From: Legionellales bacterium
Lineage (GTDB): Bacteria > Pseudomonadota > Gammaproteobacteria > JAGOUN01
Assembly (NCBI GenBank): GCA_027486005.1
Contig: JAIXPZ010000050.1
Coordinates: 1 to 64,000, forward strand
DNA: 64,000 nucleotides
Reading direction: 5' to 3'
Positions 54,456 through 63,202 of this stretch are shown piece after piece. Within the stretch, counting starts at the first letter, position 1; each line of letters opens with the position of its first letter. The position numbers and the translations under genes were made by a program. Below the pieces are notes generated by a model, which ran no database searches, was not told the DNA's origin, and was given only the letters and a program-made list of their open reading frames with translations.

Positions 54456-55103
54456 ATGCTAAATAGCACCGAAAGAATTCTTAATTCCGCTTTGAACACG
54501 CATCTAATGCGTGATATTGACTTGAGTCATTTATTTCAGGGAAGCCCCGCCAGGCGCTATGGTTTAATCAACAAAGCACTTAAGAAAAAGGAGCTGTTAC
54601 AATTACGCCGTGGATTGTATGTACTAGCGCCTCAATATCTATCCCAGCCTTTTAGCCTATACTATCTAGCGAATCACATTAGCTCACACAGCTTTGTCAC
54701 CGCTGAGTCAGCATTACAATTTCATCAATGGATTCCAGAGCGAGTCGCTCAAACAACAAGCATGGTCGCTTTTGGTAGAAACAGACACTTTGACACTCCT
54801 TTTGGCCAATTTATTTATCGAACAACACCGCTTGAACCAGGTGATTTCTGGACCGGGGTAACTCGAACTGAAATCAATCATAACTTGGTTTTAATGGCCA
54901 CACCGCTGAGAGCACTGTGTGATTATGTGTATTGGCATAAAATTAAAAACGCTGATAAGGAATTCTTAAAAACTGGGCTGCGCATTGAAGATGAACACCT
55001 AAACCAGTTAACACGCAGCAACATTGAAGAATTAATCAAAGTCTACCCTGTTAAACGAGTTAACGTTTTTTTGAGCAATTTATTAAAAAAATGGGGCTTT
55101 TAA
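54456..55103 (+). CDS. AbiEi-type antitoxin / transcriptional repressor
   Basis: A 215-residue protein with an N-terminal winged-helix (DLSHLFQGSPARRYGLINKALKKKELLQLRRGLYVLA) and an AbiEi-like C-terminal half (FVTAESALQFHQWIPE, TPLRALCDYVYW). In AbiE systems this protein represses the operon and counteracts the nucleotidyltransferase toxin (type IV TA, phage defence). It is 1 nt from the next gene. RBS AAAAGG. Confidence 0.8.
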   Translation: MLNSTERILNSALNTHLMRDIDLSHLFQGSPARRYGLINKALKKKELLQLRRGLYVLAPQYLSQPFSLYYLANHISSHSFVTAESALQFHQWIPERVAQTTSMVAFGRNRHFDTPFGQFIYRTTPLEPGDFWTGVTRTEINHNLVLMATPLRALCDYVYWHKIKNADKEFLKTGLRIEDEHLNQLTRSNIEELIKVYPVKRVNVFLSNLLKKWGF

Positions 55104-55104
55104 T

Positions 55105-55959
55105 ATGGCTAATCAACTCATTGAAAGTCGCTTGAATAGCTATAAAATACAAACGCTGGAAGATGAAGAAAATGCATTAAAAGAAATTTTACAAGAAGTG
55201 GCATTATATGCACTTTCAGCGACAGATTTTTTTGGCAAAGCGATGTTTCAAGGAGGGACAGCTCTCAGAATTCTTTATCATTTACCTCGTTTTTCTGAAG
55301 ATTTAGATTTTATTTTGCAATCGCCCAACGCATCTTTTCATTGGGAACCCTACCTACATAAAATGTCTGAATGTTTTGAACTCTTTGACATTGAGCCGGA
55401 AATTATCGATCGCAGCAAAACCGATCAAGCGATCCAAAAATTATTTCTTAAAGATAATTCGATTGGAAAAATGCTGAATTTAAAATTTAGGCATCAATCT
55501 GGAAAGAAGCTACTAATTAAACTAGAAATCGATATTAATCCGCCCTTATATTCTGGCTCAGAAATAAAATATCTTGATTTCCCAATCGATCATTCAATTT
55601 TAGCACAAGATTTACCCAGTAATTTTGCAGGAAAATGTCATGCGCTACTTTGCCGACCGTATGTAAAAGGACGCGATTGGTTCGATTTCTCTTGGTATGT
55701 TACTAACGCAACTCAAATCAATTTCAAATTTTTATCTGCTGCGATTCAACAATCCGGACCATGGCAAAATGCAGGTATCACCGTCAATAAAACCTGGTTA
55801 ATCGAACAATTGACGGCTAAAATTCAGGCACTTGATTGGTCTCAAGTTTCTAAAGATGTCATACGTTTTTTGGCGCCAGAATATCAAGCCAGCGTGGCGC
55901 TGTGGAGTGTCGATTTTTTTATGAGTAAAATAAAAAAACTCGAGCAATATCTTCAATAA
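55105..55959 (+). CDS. AbiEii-type nucleotidyltransferase toxin
   Basis: A 284-residue DNA polymerase beta-type nucleotidyltransferase: GS motif FQGGTALRILY (G50-G51-T52), then SEDLDFIL with D66 and D68, and a later acidic strand LEIDINPP. AbiEii toxins use GTP or another NTP to modify RNA and stop growth after phage infection. Directly follows its antitoxin. The C-terminal KCHALLCRPYVKGRDWFDFSWYV region is the family hallmark. Confidence 0.85.
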   Translation: MANQLIESRLNSYKIQTLEDEENALKEILQEVALYALSATDFFGKAMFQGGTALRILYHLPRFSEDLDFILQSPNASFHWEPYLHKMSECFELFDIEPEIIDRSKTDQAIQKLFLKDNSIGKMLNLKFRHQSGKKLLIKLEIDINPPLYSGSEIKYLDFPIDHSILAQDLPSNFAGKCHALLCRPYVKGRDWFDFSWYVTNATQINFKFLSAAIQQSGPWQNAGITVNKTWLIEQLTAKIQALDWSQVSKDVIRFLAPEYQASVALWSVDFFMSKIKKLEQYLQ

Positions 55960-55970
55960 AATCCAATCGA

Positions 55971-57116
55971 TCAGGTATCAAGATGTTCTTGTAACGCCAA
56001 CAATCCTGCCTGAAAAGGAATCACGAGAATATCATTCTCGTAGTATTGTCGATTGCCACCATAAAACAGATACGTTTTGGCTTCAGGATAATCTTGTTGA
56101 AACAAACGCAGATGTTGAAAATCTTTTGGAGAGAGACGACTTGCATGCTTGATCTCAAATGCATGCAATCCTTTTTCACCATAAAGTACAAAATCGACTT
56201 CTTGTTTTTCTCTAGTACGCCAATAATATAATTCATAATGCCACTGAAAATAATCGTTAAGCGCACGGATGTGTTGCAAAAACAAGGTCTCTAATCCCGC
56301 GCCTGAAAGCTCTTCTTGACTGTCTAAGGGGCCTTTGGGGCGTAAAGTGCGATAAACTCCGGTATCAAAATAATAAAATTTATGTTGGGCAGCAAGCTCT
56401 CTTTTCGCACGCTTACTAAAAACGGGAATGCGAATAGCAATCAATAAATCCTCAAGAATAACAAAAAAATTAGCAATAGTTTGTCGCGTTGTACCTATTT
56501 CTCTCGCAATCGTAGTGTAGTTCAGCTCTTGTCCTTGAGAAAAGCTAGCGACGTTAAGAAAACGAGTAAAAAGTGCAATATTTCGGGTAATAGCTTCTTG
56601 TTGCACTTCTTCTTTAAGATAAGTTTGCACGTAACTATAAAGATAATGCTGCGGATTCTCGCTGAGGCAGACGCTAGGTAGTGTGCCATAAAGGAGAGCA
56701 TGAGAAAGATTAAATTGATCTCCTAGCTCTTGAGCGGTCAACGGATGCATATGATACGTTAACGCCCTGCCCGCTAAAAGATTCACCCCTTTCTTGCGTA
56801 ATGCTCTGGCACTAGAGCCGGTCAAAAGAAAACGATAACCTTTATGCTCGATCAAGCGATGAACTTCATTAAGCAGCTCAGGGATCCTCTGAACTTCATC
56901 AATAATAATCCAGTCATTGTGTTTAGAAGGAATTCTGGCTTCTAATAAGCTAGGGTTCGCTAAAAATTCCGTATAGATTTCACTATGTAAAAGATCAAAA
57001 TAGAGGGCTGTCGGAAAATAATGTTTTAGCCAATGGGTTTTGCCGGTACCCCTTGGACCAAAAATAAAAGCGCTCTGAGGTGAGCTCGATGGTATAGACA
57101 ACAATCGCTTAAACAT
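55971..57116 (-). CDS. AAA_14 / DUF4143 family ATPase (second copy)
   Basis: A paralogue of the protein at 4534-5724 with the same order of parts: Walker A GPRGTGKTHWLKHY, Walker B WIIIDEVQRIPELL, LLTGSSARALR, LAGRAL and LLYGTLPS, and a nuclease-like C-terminus (QEVDFVLYGEKGLHAFEIKHA). No substrate is known. It is convergent with abiEii, and both lie between two copies of the scpA 3' end, so they may have arrived together. Confidence 0.8.
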   Translation of the reverse strand: MFKRLLSIPSSSPQSAFIFGPRGTGKTHWLKHYFPTALYFDLLHSEIYTEFLANPSLLEARIPSKHNDWIIIDEVQRIPELLNEVHRLIEHKGYRFLLTGSSARALRKKGVNLLAGRALTYHMHPLTAQELGDQFNLSHALLYGTLPSVCLSENPQHYLYSYVQTYLKEEVQQEAITRNIALFTRFLNVASFSQGQELNYTTIAREIGTTRQTIANFFVILEDLLIAIRIPVFSKRAKRELAAQHKFYYFDTGVYRTLRPKGPLDSQEELSGAGLETLFLQHIRALNDYFQWHYELYYWRTREKQEVDFVLYGEKGLHAFEIKHASRLSPKDFQHLRLFQQDYPEAKTYLFYGGNRQYYENDILVIPFQAGLLALQEHLDT

Positions 57117-57161
57117 GGCTATCTTACTGCGTTATTTGATTTATTGTTGTTCATTTGACTG

Positions 57162-57188
57162 AAAAACGCAAACGTTATTTGCGTTTTT
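57162..57188 (-). terminator. Terminator of scpA
   Basis: AAAAACGCAAA and TTTGCGTTTTT form a perfect 11-bp stem with a 5-nt loop just after scpA; T-tracts occur on both strands. A shortened form remains next to the scpA remnant at 54.3 kb. Confidence 0.75.
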
Positions 57189-57210
57189 TGGCTAAAAACG
57201 CAAATAGCGT

Positions 57211-58014
57211 TTACGATATTACTATTTGTCGCAAATAAATCGGACTCATGGGCTCTGCTTGGACAATCTCAATCGCTGCATTTCTGAGTAATTCCAAAAT
57301 TGCCAGGAAACTGACGACAACGCCGGCGCGACCTTCTGTCACGTTGAAAAGCGTATGAAAGGGCACTAAATCTGGCCCTAGTGATTGTAAAATATGACTC
57401 ATACGCTCACGCACCGATAAAGGCTCCATCTGCACAAGATGATGTTGCGACAGAGAAGCGCGCTGCAATACTTCTTGAAACGCCACCAATAATTCTCGCA
57501 AATCCACACTGGGTAACGGCCGTGTTTGTGACATCTCCGGCAATTCTACGCAGGCTCTTGCGGTATCACGCTCCATTCTGGTCAGATTATCAATATTTTC
57601 AGCGGCTTTCTTATAACGCTCATATTCTTGTAAACGCCTCACTAACTCCGCGCGTGGGTCATCAACTTCTTCATCGACGCTTTCTGGACGTGGCAGCAAC
57701 ATACGAGACTTAATTTCTGCCAAACTTGCAGCCATAACCAAATATTCTGCCGCCAATTCAAATCTTAATCCTTCCATAAGAGCAATATATTCCAGATATT
57801 GCGCAGTGATTTTAGCGATAGGAATATCTAGAATATCTAAATTTTGTTTTTTAATCAGGTAAAGCAAAAAGTCTAATGGCCCTTCAAACGCTTCAAGAAA
57901 GACTTCCAGTGCATCTGGCGGAATATACAAATCTTGTGGCATTTCCAACCATTGTTTACCCAATACCGTCGCGATAGGGAGATTGTTGCTTATAGGTTGC
58001 TGTTCCAAGGTCAT
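57211..58014 (-). CDS. scpA: Segregation and condensation protein A
   Basis: ScpA is the kleisin that bridges Smc and ScpB. Visible are FEGPLDFLLYLIKKQNLDILDIPIAKITAQYLEYI, the AAEYLVMAASLAEIKSRMLLP helix and the C-terminal winged helix (VSFLAILELLRNAAIEIVQAE). The length (267) is normal. It starts 3 nt after vapC with GAGG overlapping the vapC stop, so it is read as the third gene of a vapB-vapC-scpA unit. scpB is not adjacent. Confidence 0.94.
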   Translation of the reverse strand: MTLEQQPISNNLPIATVLGKQWLEMPQDLYIPPDALEVFLEAFEGPLDFLLYLIKKQNLDILDIPIAKITAQYLEYIALMEGLRFELAAEYLVMAASLAEIKSRMLLPRPESVDEEVDDPRAELVRRLQEYERYKKAAENIDNLTRMERDTARACVELPEMSQTRPLPSVDLRELLVAFQEVLQRASLSQHHLVQMEPLSVRERMSHILQSLGPDLVPFHTLFNVTEGRAGVVVSFLAILELLRNAAIEIVQAEPMSPIYLRQIVIS

Positions 58015-58017
58015 TCC

Positions 58018-58437
58018 TCAAGTCTCAAAAGGATTAATAATATCAATATCGCATTCTAAAAAATCTTGGGTGTTACGCGTTGCTAAAGTTGCATTTGCAG
58101 CTGTCGCAATCGCAGCAATTTGTGCATCTAGCGTACTCATTGGAATTCCTGCATTTTTCCTGCGCGCAAGAAGAATTCCATAACATTCTGCTGATGTAAC
58201 ATCAAATGCAAGGATTCTTTGATTAAATGCCGCCTGAATGACCTGATGAAATGACGTTTCTATGTCATTTCGTCTTTTTCCTGTTGGCAAATTTTGTAAA
58301 CCATAATAAATTTCAGCAACTGAAATACTCGTTGTATAAAGCATTAAAATACTTTGCTGATCTAACCATGCGATAACTGTTTTATTTGGCACTGGCTTCA
58401 TCAGCTCAGAAATAATATTAGTATCAAGAATTATCAT
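58018..58437 (-). CDS. vapC: PIN-domain toxin VapC (FitB-like)
   Basis: A 139-residue PIN RNase toxin with D5 (IILDTNIISELMKP), E42 (SVAEIYYGL), D104 (STLDAQIAAIA) and D125 (RNTQDF), close in pattern to FitB. All catalytic residues are intact. It is 3 nt from vapB and 3 nt from scpA. Confidence 0.9.
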   Translation of the reverse strand: MIILDTNIISELMKPVPNKTVIAWLDQQSILMLYTTSISVAEIYYGLQNLPTGKRRNDIETSFHQVIQAAFNQRILAFDVTSAECYGILLARRKNAGIPMSTLDAQIAAIATAANATLATRNTQDFLECDIDIINPFET

Positions 58438-58440
58438 TCT

Positions 58441-58674
58441 CTATTGCTCAAAATCAAGTGCGTCATGAATTTCCCGTTTCGGCAACACCAACTCAACGCC
58501 ATTTCGAGAACCAAAGTGCTCTCCAAATATTTGACTTAGCTTTTGCGGCAAGATGACGGCTTGCGAGATAATACAACGCACCTCTTCTTCCATAGAAACA
58601 CCATGCGCCACTGCCAGAAGCTGTAATTGATTATAGACATCATCGTTTAATTTTCGAATGCTCAAACTTGCCAT
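58441..58674 (-). CDS. vapB: VapB/FitA-type ribbon-helix-helix antitoxin
   Basis: The N-terminal RHH domain (MASLSIRKLNDDVYNQLQLL, AVAHGVSMEEEVRCI) resembles FitA; the C-terminal tail with LPKREIHDALDFEQ would bind the toxin. The ATG at 58674 has AGGGGTG upstream; the earlier start at 58716 would overlap the operator and is rejected. Confidence 0.85.
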   Translation of the reverse strand: MASLSIRKLNDDVYNQLQLLAVAHGVSMEEEVRCIISQAVILPQKLSQIFGEHFGSRNGVELVLPKREIHDALDFEQ

Positions 58675-58710
58675 ATTCACACCCCTACGCCAATTAGCTT
58701 GTCTAAATGA

Positions 58711-58722
58711 TAGCATATGCTA
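58711..58722 (-). promoter_or_regulatory. Operator-like palindrome of vapBC
   Basis: TAGCATATGCTA is a perfect 12-bp palindrome 37 bp upstream of the chosen vapB start, in the vapBC-sua5 divergent gap. Confidence 0.5.
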
Positions 58723-58795
58723 GCAAAAAAACCAGATTGTTTTTTGAAAATATTGGCGCTAGCATGCGCGCCTATATTTTATTACACCAGTATTT

Positions 58796-59809
58796 ATGCG
58801 CCCACTCATTCGCCAAACTCAAATTGATCAAGCTGCCGATTGCCTTAAAAAAGGTGGCCTTGTTGCCATGCCGACTGAAACTGTCTATGGCCTTGCCGCC
58901 GATGCGAGTAACGATGCTGCTGTCAGAAAAATTTTTGCGGCCAAAGGTCGCCCCGCCGATCATCCATTAATTGTACATATTGCAAGCATAAAAGAATTGT
59001 CGGATTGGGCGATTGAAATTCCTGATTATGCATTCAAACTGGCTGAGCAATATTGGCCTGGACCGATGACATTAATCTTAAAAAAAGAGGCCCATGTGTT
59101 GGACAGCGTGACCGGGCAACAAAATACTGTCGGTATTCGTATTCCACAACATGCGGTAGCGCAACAACTTCTAAAGGCATTTGGAGGCGGATTAGCCGCA
59201 CCTTCAGCCAATCGATTCGGACAAATTAGCCCAACATCAGCCGCACACGTACAAAAACATTTAGGTGATGTTGTCGATATTATTTTAGATGGTGGAAATT
59301 GTGGCATTGGTATTGAGTCAACTATTATTGATTGCTCAGGAGACTCTCCGCGGATTTTACGGCCGGGGATGATTACGCTTGAATCGGCAAAATGGGCAGG
59401 CACAAAGCCGGCCCCTACTACGAATCCCATGCGCGTATCCGGCGAGCTGCCGTCACATTATGCGCCACAAACATGGACTCGATTACTGGATGCAAAAACT
59501 ATTGATAACATTCTTACAAATACTGAAACTAAAAATATTGTTATATTAAGTTCACGCAAACCAATAACACATCATATCAAATTATATGATTCACGCGTGC
59601 CGCATCGCAGCCCATATATCGACCCCAATATTTGTTCTTGGATTGTTATGCCAACTGAGCCCTATGCGTATGCGCATCATCTTTATGAACAATTACATTT
59701 TGCAGATAGTTTACACTGCCAGGAAATTTTAATTGAGCATGTGCCTGACGCACCAGAATGGATTGGGATTTTGGATAGAATTACGAAGGCTAGTAATCAT
59801 AAACGCTGA
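58796..59809 (+). CDS. tsaC: Threonylcarbamoyl-AMP synthase, Sua5 type
   Basis: Makes threonylcarbamoyl-AMP for the t6A37 modification of ANN-decoding tRNAs. The YrdC domain is complete (GGLVAMPTETVYGLAADASND, RPADHPLIVHI, WPGPMTLIL, APSANRFGQISPTSAAHV, ESTIIDCSG, ILRPGMIT), followed by the GELPSHYAP linker and the C-terminal Sua5 domain. The linker contains an extra KWAGTKPAPTTNP coded by a palindromic repeat at 59394-59418, in frame. Confidence 0.93.
   Translation: MRPLIRQTQIDQAADCLKKGGLVAMPTETVYGLAADASNDAAVRKIFAAKGRPADHPLIVHIASIKELSDWAIEIPDYAFKLAEQYWPGPMTLILKKEAHVLDSVTGQQNTVGIRIPQHAVAQQLLKAFGGGLAAPSANRFGQISPTSAAHVQKHLGDVVDIILDGGNCGIGIESTIIDCSGDSPRILRPGMITLESAKWAGTKPAPTTNPMRVSGELPSHYAPQTWTRLLDAKTIDNILTNTETKNIVILSSRKPITHHIKLYDSRVPHRSPYIDPNICSWIVMPTEPYAYAHHLYEQLHFADSLHCQEILIEHVPDAPEWIGILDRITKASNHKR
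59394..59418. repeat. GTAGGGGC-type palindromic repeat inside tsaC
   Basis: GGGCAGGCACAAAG ... GGCCCCTAC lies in frame in the flexible linker between the YrdC and Sua5 domains. Confidence 0.8.
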
Positions 59810-59810
59810 T

Positions 59811-59833
59811 GTAGGGGCGACCGGTTGGTCGCC
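59811..59833. repeat. GTAGGGGC-type palindromic repeat downstream of tsaC
   Basis: GTAGGGGCGACC with partner GGTCGCC (7-bp stem, 4-nt loop) lies between the convergent tsaC and icd genes and may act as a terminator hairpin. Confidence 0.75.
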
Positions 59834-59863
59834 ATGTTTCAAATTGCAATATCAATAAATTAA

Positions 59864-61315
59864 CTACTGCCCCTGCGCCAACGAAAATCCTCTCTCACCA
59901 TCAAAACAATATAAATTTTCGGTTTTAATCACATCCAAGTTTTTATCATTAAAATACTGCAACAAATCAATAATTTCCTGATGATCACAAGCATCAAAAC
60001 CTTTAGATACTTGGAAGCGGCAACAACAATGATCCCCAAACGCTGTTTGACTAATTCCCTTCGGCCATACTTTTACACCACGACTTGTAATTGTCTGTAA
60101 TTGCAGACGCCCTGGAACTACTTCCAGAATTCCACCTAATTCAGCTGCAGTAAATTTTGCACTATCAAAAAAAACATCCACGCCAACCAGTTGTTTTATA
60201 GAGCGATTTTTTTGTGCACCAAAACACGCCACTTTCGCTGTGCTACCTGCAGATTTAAATTCTACCACTGAAAAATGTGTTGGATTTTTTCCTAAATTTT
60301 CAATCACGGCATCGGCAAATTCATCCGTATTCACTTTCTTTTTGCTCATATCAGGACGATAAATATCCGCGGTATGAATCCCCTCTTCTAAGGTTCTTAA
60401 CCACGCATTCTCAATCATCGCCGCAACCACTGGTTGATTAATATGAATCAACATTTGAATTGCGCCTTGCAACAACCCTGATGGATTTGCAATTTTTTTT
60501 CCGGCAATATCAGGAGCCGAACCATGAATCGCTTCGAAAACGGCGACTTCTTCGCCAATATTGGATGAGCCTGCCATGCCAACTGACCCCATAATTTGCG
60601 CCGCAACATCAGAAATAATATCGCCATAGAGATTCGACGTGACGATCACATCAAAACGCTCAGGATCTGCTGCCAATTGCGCAGTGCCAATATCGACAAT
60701 ATAATAATCACTCTGGATATCTAGATATTCGGCTGAAATTTCTTTAAACACTTGATGAAAAATTCCATCTGTCATTTTCATAATATTGTCTTTACTGAAA
60801 CATGACACTTTTTTACGATTAAATTTTCGTGCATATTCAAATGCATAATGAATAATCCGCTCGCAACCGGGTCGACTAATCAGCTTTAAACATTGATAAA
60901 CATCTTCCGTTTGCCTATGCTCAATGCCAGCGTAAAGATCTTCTTCGTTTTCTCGTACAATAACTAAATCCATTTTAGGAAAGTGAGTTTTAATATAAGG
61001 TGACAATGCCCGACAAGGACGCACATTGGCATACAATCCCAACACTTTGCGAATAGTCACATTGAGGCTATTGTAACCGCCTCCTAATGGCGTCGTGATC
61101 GGAGCTTTTAATAGCACCTTTGTCCGTTGCAAAGAGCGCCACGCATCGTCAGGAATCCCTGATGTATTGCCAGAAAGATAAATCTTCTCACCGACATCAA
61201 TCACTTCTGGTGCAATATCCGCACCCGCGGCTATTAAAATTTTTAAGACTGCCGTCATGATTTCAGGACCGATACCGTCTCCATATGCCACGGTAACAGG
61301 GGTTTTGATCGCCAT
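59864..61315 (-). CDS. icd: Isocitrate dehydrogenase (NADP), Rickettsia-type long form
   Basis: A TCA-cycle enzyme of 483 residues. The catalytic part shows VAYGDGIGPEIM, LKAPITTPLGGGYNSLNVTIRK, IVRENEEDLYAGIE and ANPSGLL with VTSNLYGDIISDVAAQIMG. The length and the C-terminal extension (WPKGISQTAFGDHCCCRFQ, ending in FSLAQGQ) match the Rickettsia-type enzyme rather than the about 420-residue E. coli form. The ATG at 61315 has AAGGAAACGC upstream. Confidence 0.9.
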   Translation of the reverse strand: MAIKTPVTVAYGDGIGPEIMTAVLKILIAAGADIAPEVIDVGEKIYLSGNTSGIPDDAWRSLQRTKVLLKAPITTPLGGGYNSLNVTIRKVLGLYANVRPCRALSPYIKTHFPKMDLVIVRENEEDLYAGIEHRQTEDVYQCLKLISRPGCERIIHYAFEYARKFNRKKVSCFSKDNIMKMTDGIFHQVFKEISAEYLDIQSDYYIVDIGTAQLAADPERFDVIVTSNLYGDIISDVAAQIMGSVGMAGSSNIGEEVAVFEAIHGSAPDIAGKKIANPSGLLQGAIQMLIHINQPVVAAMIENAWLRTLEEGIHTADIYRPDMSKKKVNTDEFADAVIENLGKNPTHFSVVEFKSAGSTAKVACFGAQKNRSIKQLVGVDVFFDSAKFTAAELGGILEVVPGRLQLQTITSRGVKVWPKGISQTAFGDHCCCRFQVSKGFDACDHQEIIDLLQYFNDKNLDVIKTENLYCFDGERGFSLAQGQ

Positions 61316-61444
61316 AATGCGTTTCCTTAAGTAAAAAATTGAGGCTATTGGCAGCAACCAAATATCCTGGTAGGATAGTCTGCAAAGTAACGAACGTGCT
61401 GCGTTAAAAGGATATTAACTCAACTCGAACAAGGAAGGAATCTC

Positions 61445-61885
61445 ATGAAGTACCCTAAGCAGTTTTTCGCATTATTATTGGCTGGCTTACTTGCCTCAAG
61501 CATTTCTCAAGCTGCCACTTTCAAAGAAATACGGCCAAATCAAGTGCCACAAACAGTAAAATTCTATCCATCGCAACCTGAGGGTAAAATCGTAACCCTT
61601 ATCTTTCAGAATTCCGCTCTGCCCGCTAAGTTTTTATGCTACTTCGATACGGACCGCAAGGCGAAAGGTATTCGAGCCAGCATCACCAGTGATAATAATA
61701 TCCTAGAATTTTCCAGTGACGCGTCCTCTAACATCATGGAAGCAGGAAAAAGCAATCCTGCAATGTTTACAGTTGCGTCTGCAACAGGAAATCAGCGCAA
61801 AGGATCTATCACTTTTACTTTAGATATGAGTGGCTCTAAATTTAGAGGTAACTCAATTTCCATGACATGCACAATGAGTAAGTAG
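61445..61885 (+). CDS. Secreted protein of unknown function
   Basis: A 146-residue protein with a clear signal peptide (QFFALLLAGLLASSISQAA, cleavage near residue 24). The mature part is rich in Ser, Thr and beta-type patches (KIVTLIFQNSALPAKFLCYFD, RKGSITFTLDMSGSKF) with two cysteines that may pair. It looks like a small periplasmic beta-sandwich; no family was recognised. RBS AAGGAAGG. Transcribed as a single gene, divergent from icd. Confidence 0.7.
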   Translation: MKYPKQFFALLLAGLLASSISQAATFKEIRPNQVPQTVKFYPSQPEGKIVTLIFQNSALPAKFLCYFDTDRKAKGIRASITSDNNILEFSSDASSNIMEAGKSNPAMFTVASATGNQRKGSITFTLDMSGSKFRGNSISMTCTMSK

Positions 61886-61992
61886 TATCAAGAAAATCAT
61901 GCACTGAATTCGACTCACTTATGCTATTAATCCTTGAGCATAAGGCCATTTCACCCTAGAATCTCATTACTGTCTTTAAACGAGTCATCGTA

Positions 61993-62829
61993 ATGTTATT
62001 ATGTGGTTTTAATGTAGGCTTAGATCATCCCTTATTTCTTATGGCCGGCCCTTGTGTGGTGGAATCCGAGCAAATGGCGCTGGATACCGCTGGTGAGTTA
62101 AAAGAAATCACCCAACGCCTTGGCATCCCTTTTATTTATAAATCGTCTTTTGACAAAGCAAATCGCACCTCACATTTGAGCTTTCGTGGCTTAGGGATTG
62201 AAAAAAGTCTCGCCATTCTAGAAAAGGTCAAAAAAACCTTTAGCATACCCATTGTCACTGATGTACACGAAGATTCTCCTTTGAATGAAGTCGCTGCAGT
62301 TGTGGATGTATTGCAAACCCCCGCTTTCTTATGCCGACAAACTAATTTCATTCAGCGCGTAGTTGAACTGGGCAAGCCTGTCAATATTAAAAAAGGCCAA
62401 TTTTTAGCGCCATGGGACATGATTCATGTGGTTGAAAAGGCGCGCGCTGCCGGCAATCATCAAATTATGGTTTGCGAACGTGGTGTCAGCTTTGGCTATA
62501 ATAATTTAGTCTCTGATATGCGCTCCCTCGCCATTATGCGTGAAACCCAGTGTCCAGTGGTATTTGATGCCACGCATTCCGTGCAATTGCCCGGCGGCCA
62601 AGGTGGAAAATCGGGCGGACAACGCGCAATGGTGCCGGTTCTAGCACGTGCAGCCGTTGCAGTGGGTATCTCAGGAATATTTATGGAAACACATCCGAAT
62701 CCCGATCAAGCACTCAGCGATGGCCCTAACTCTTGGCCCATGCATTTGATGGAGTCTTTATTATCTTCACTGATTACCATTGATAAAGAAGTTAAATCAC
62801 GTGGATTTTTGGAAGAAATGGTCTCTTGA
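61993..62829 (+). CDS. kdsA: 3-deoxy-D-manno-octulosonate 8-phosphate synthase
   Basis: Condenses PEP and arabinose 5-phosphate to KDO-8-phosphate for the LPS inner core. Motifs: [55 protein letters not shown] and [16 protein letters not shown]. The length (278) is standard. An upstream LPS partner gene is not seen. Confidence 0.96.
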   Translation: MLLCGFNVGLDHPLFLMAGPCVVESEQMALDTAGELKEITQRLGIPFIYKSSFDKANRTSHLSFRGLGIEKSLAILEKVKKTFSIPIVTDVHEDSPLNEVAAVVDVLQTPAFLCRQTNFIQRVVELGKPVNIKKGQFLAPWDMIHVVEKARAAGNHQIMVCERGVSFGYNNLVSDMRSLAIMRETQCPVVFDATHSVQLPGGQGGKSGGQRAMVPVLARAAVAVGISGIFMETHPNPDQALSDGPNSWPMHLMESLLSSLITIDKEVKSRGFLEEMVS

Positions 62830-62949
62830 CCCCATTAAAAAACAGAGAAGAAAAATAGAGGGATTGCAATCTGTTTGCACCTCTGTTAGCTTGAGAAACG
62901 ACATACTTCGTTAACGGAGTACTTTTTTTACTTACAGGAGAGAAAATAA

Positions 62950-63168
62950 ATGTGCAAATATTACACTCGTATATTGGCCGCTGTTGCAATCATCGTCGGT
63001 ATTTTGTCTTTAGTATTACCTATGGATAAAGCTGCCGCAATCGTCGCTATCGAAAACTTCTTCGGCGTGATGCTTCCTATCCTTGCTGTTGGCGCTTTGT
63101 TTAAATACATATTCAGCTGCACCAAATCTAAAGATTGTGATAAAGACAATGGTCAATGCAAAAAATAA
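62950..63168 (+). CDS. Small two-helix membrane protein of unknown function
   Basis: A 72-residue protein with two hydrophobic helices (ILAAVAIIVGILSLVLP and FFGVMLPILAVGALFKYIF) and a charged, cysteine-containing tail (CTKSKDCDKDNGQCKK, three Cys). A strong ribosome-binding site (AGGAGAG) supports it as real. No family recognised. It is convergent with tilS. Confidence 0.7.
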   Translation: MCKYYTRILAAVAIIVGILSLVLPMDKAAAIVAIENFFGVMLPILAVGALFKYIFSCTKSKDCDKDNGQCKK

Positions 63169-63202
63169 ATTGATCGCTTAAATTTATTTTTACGTGACGC
63201 GA

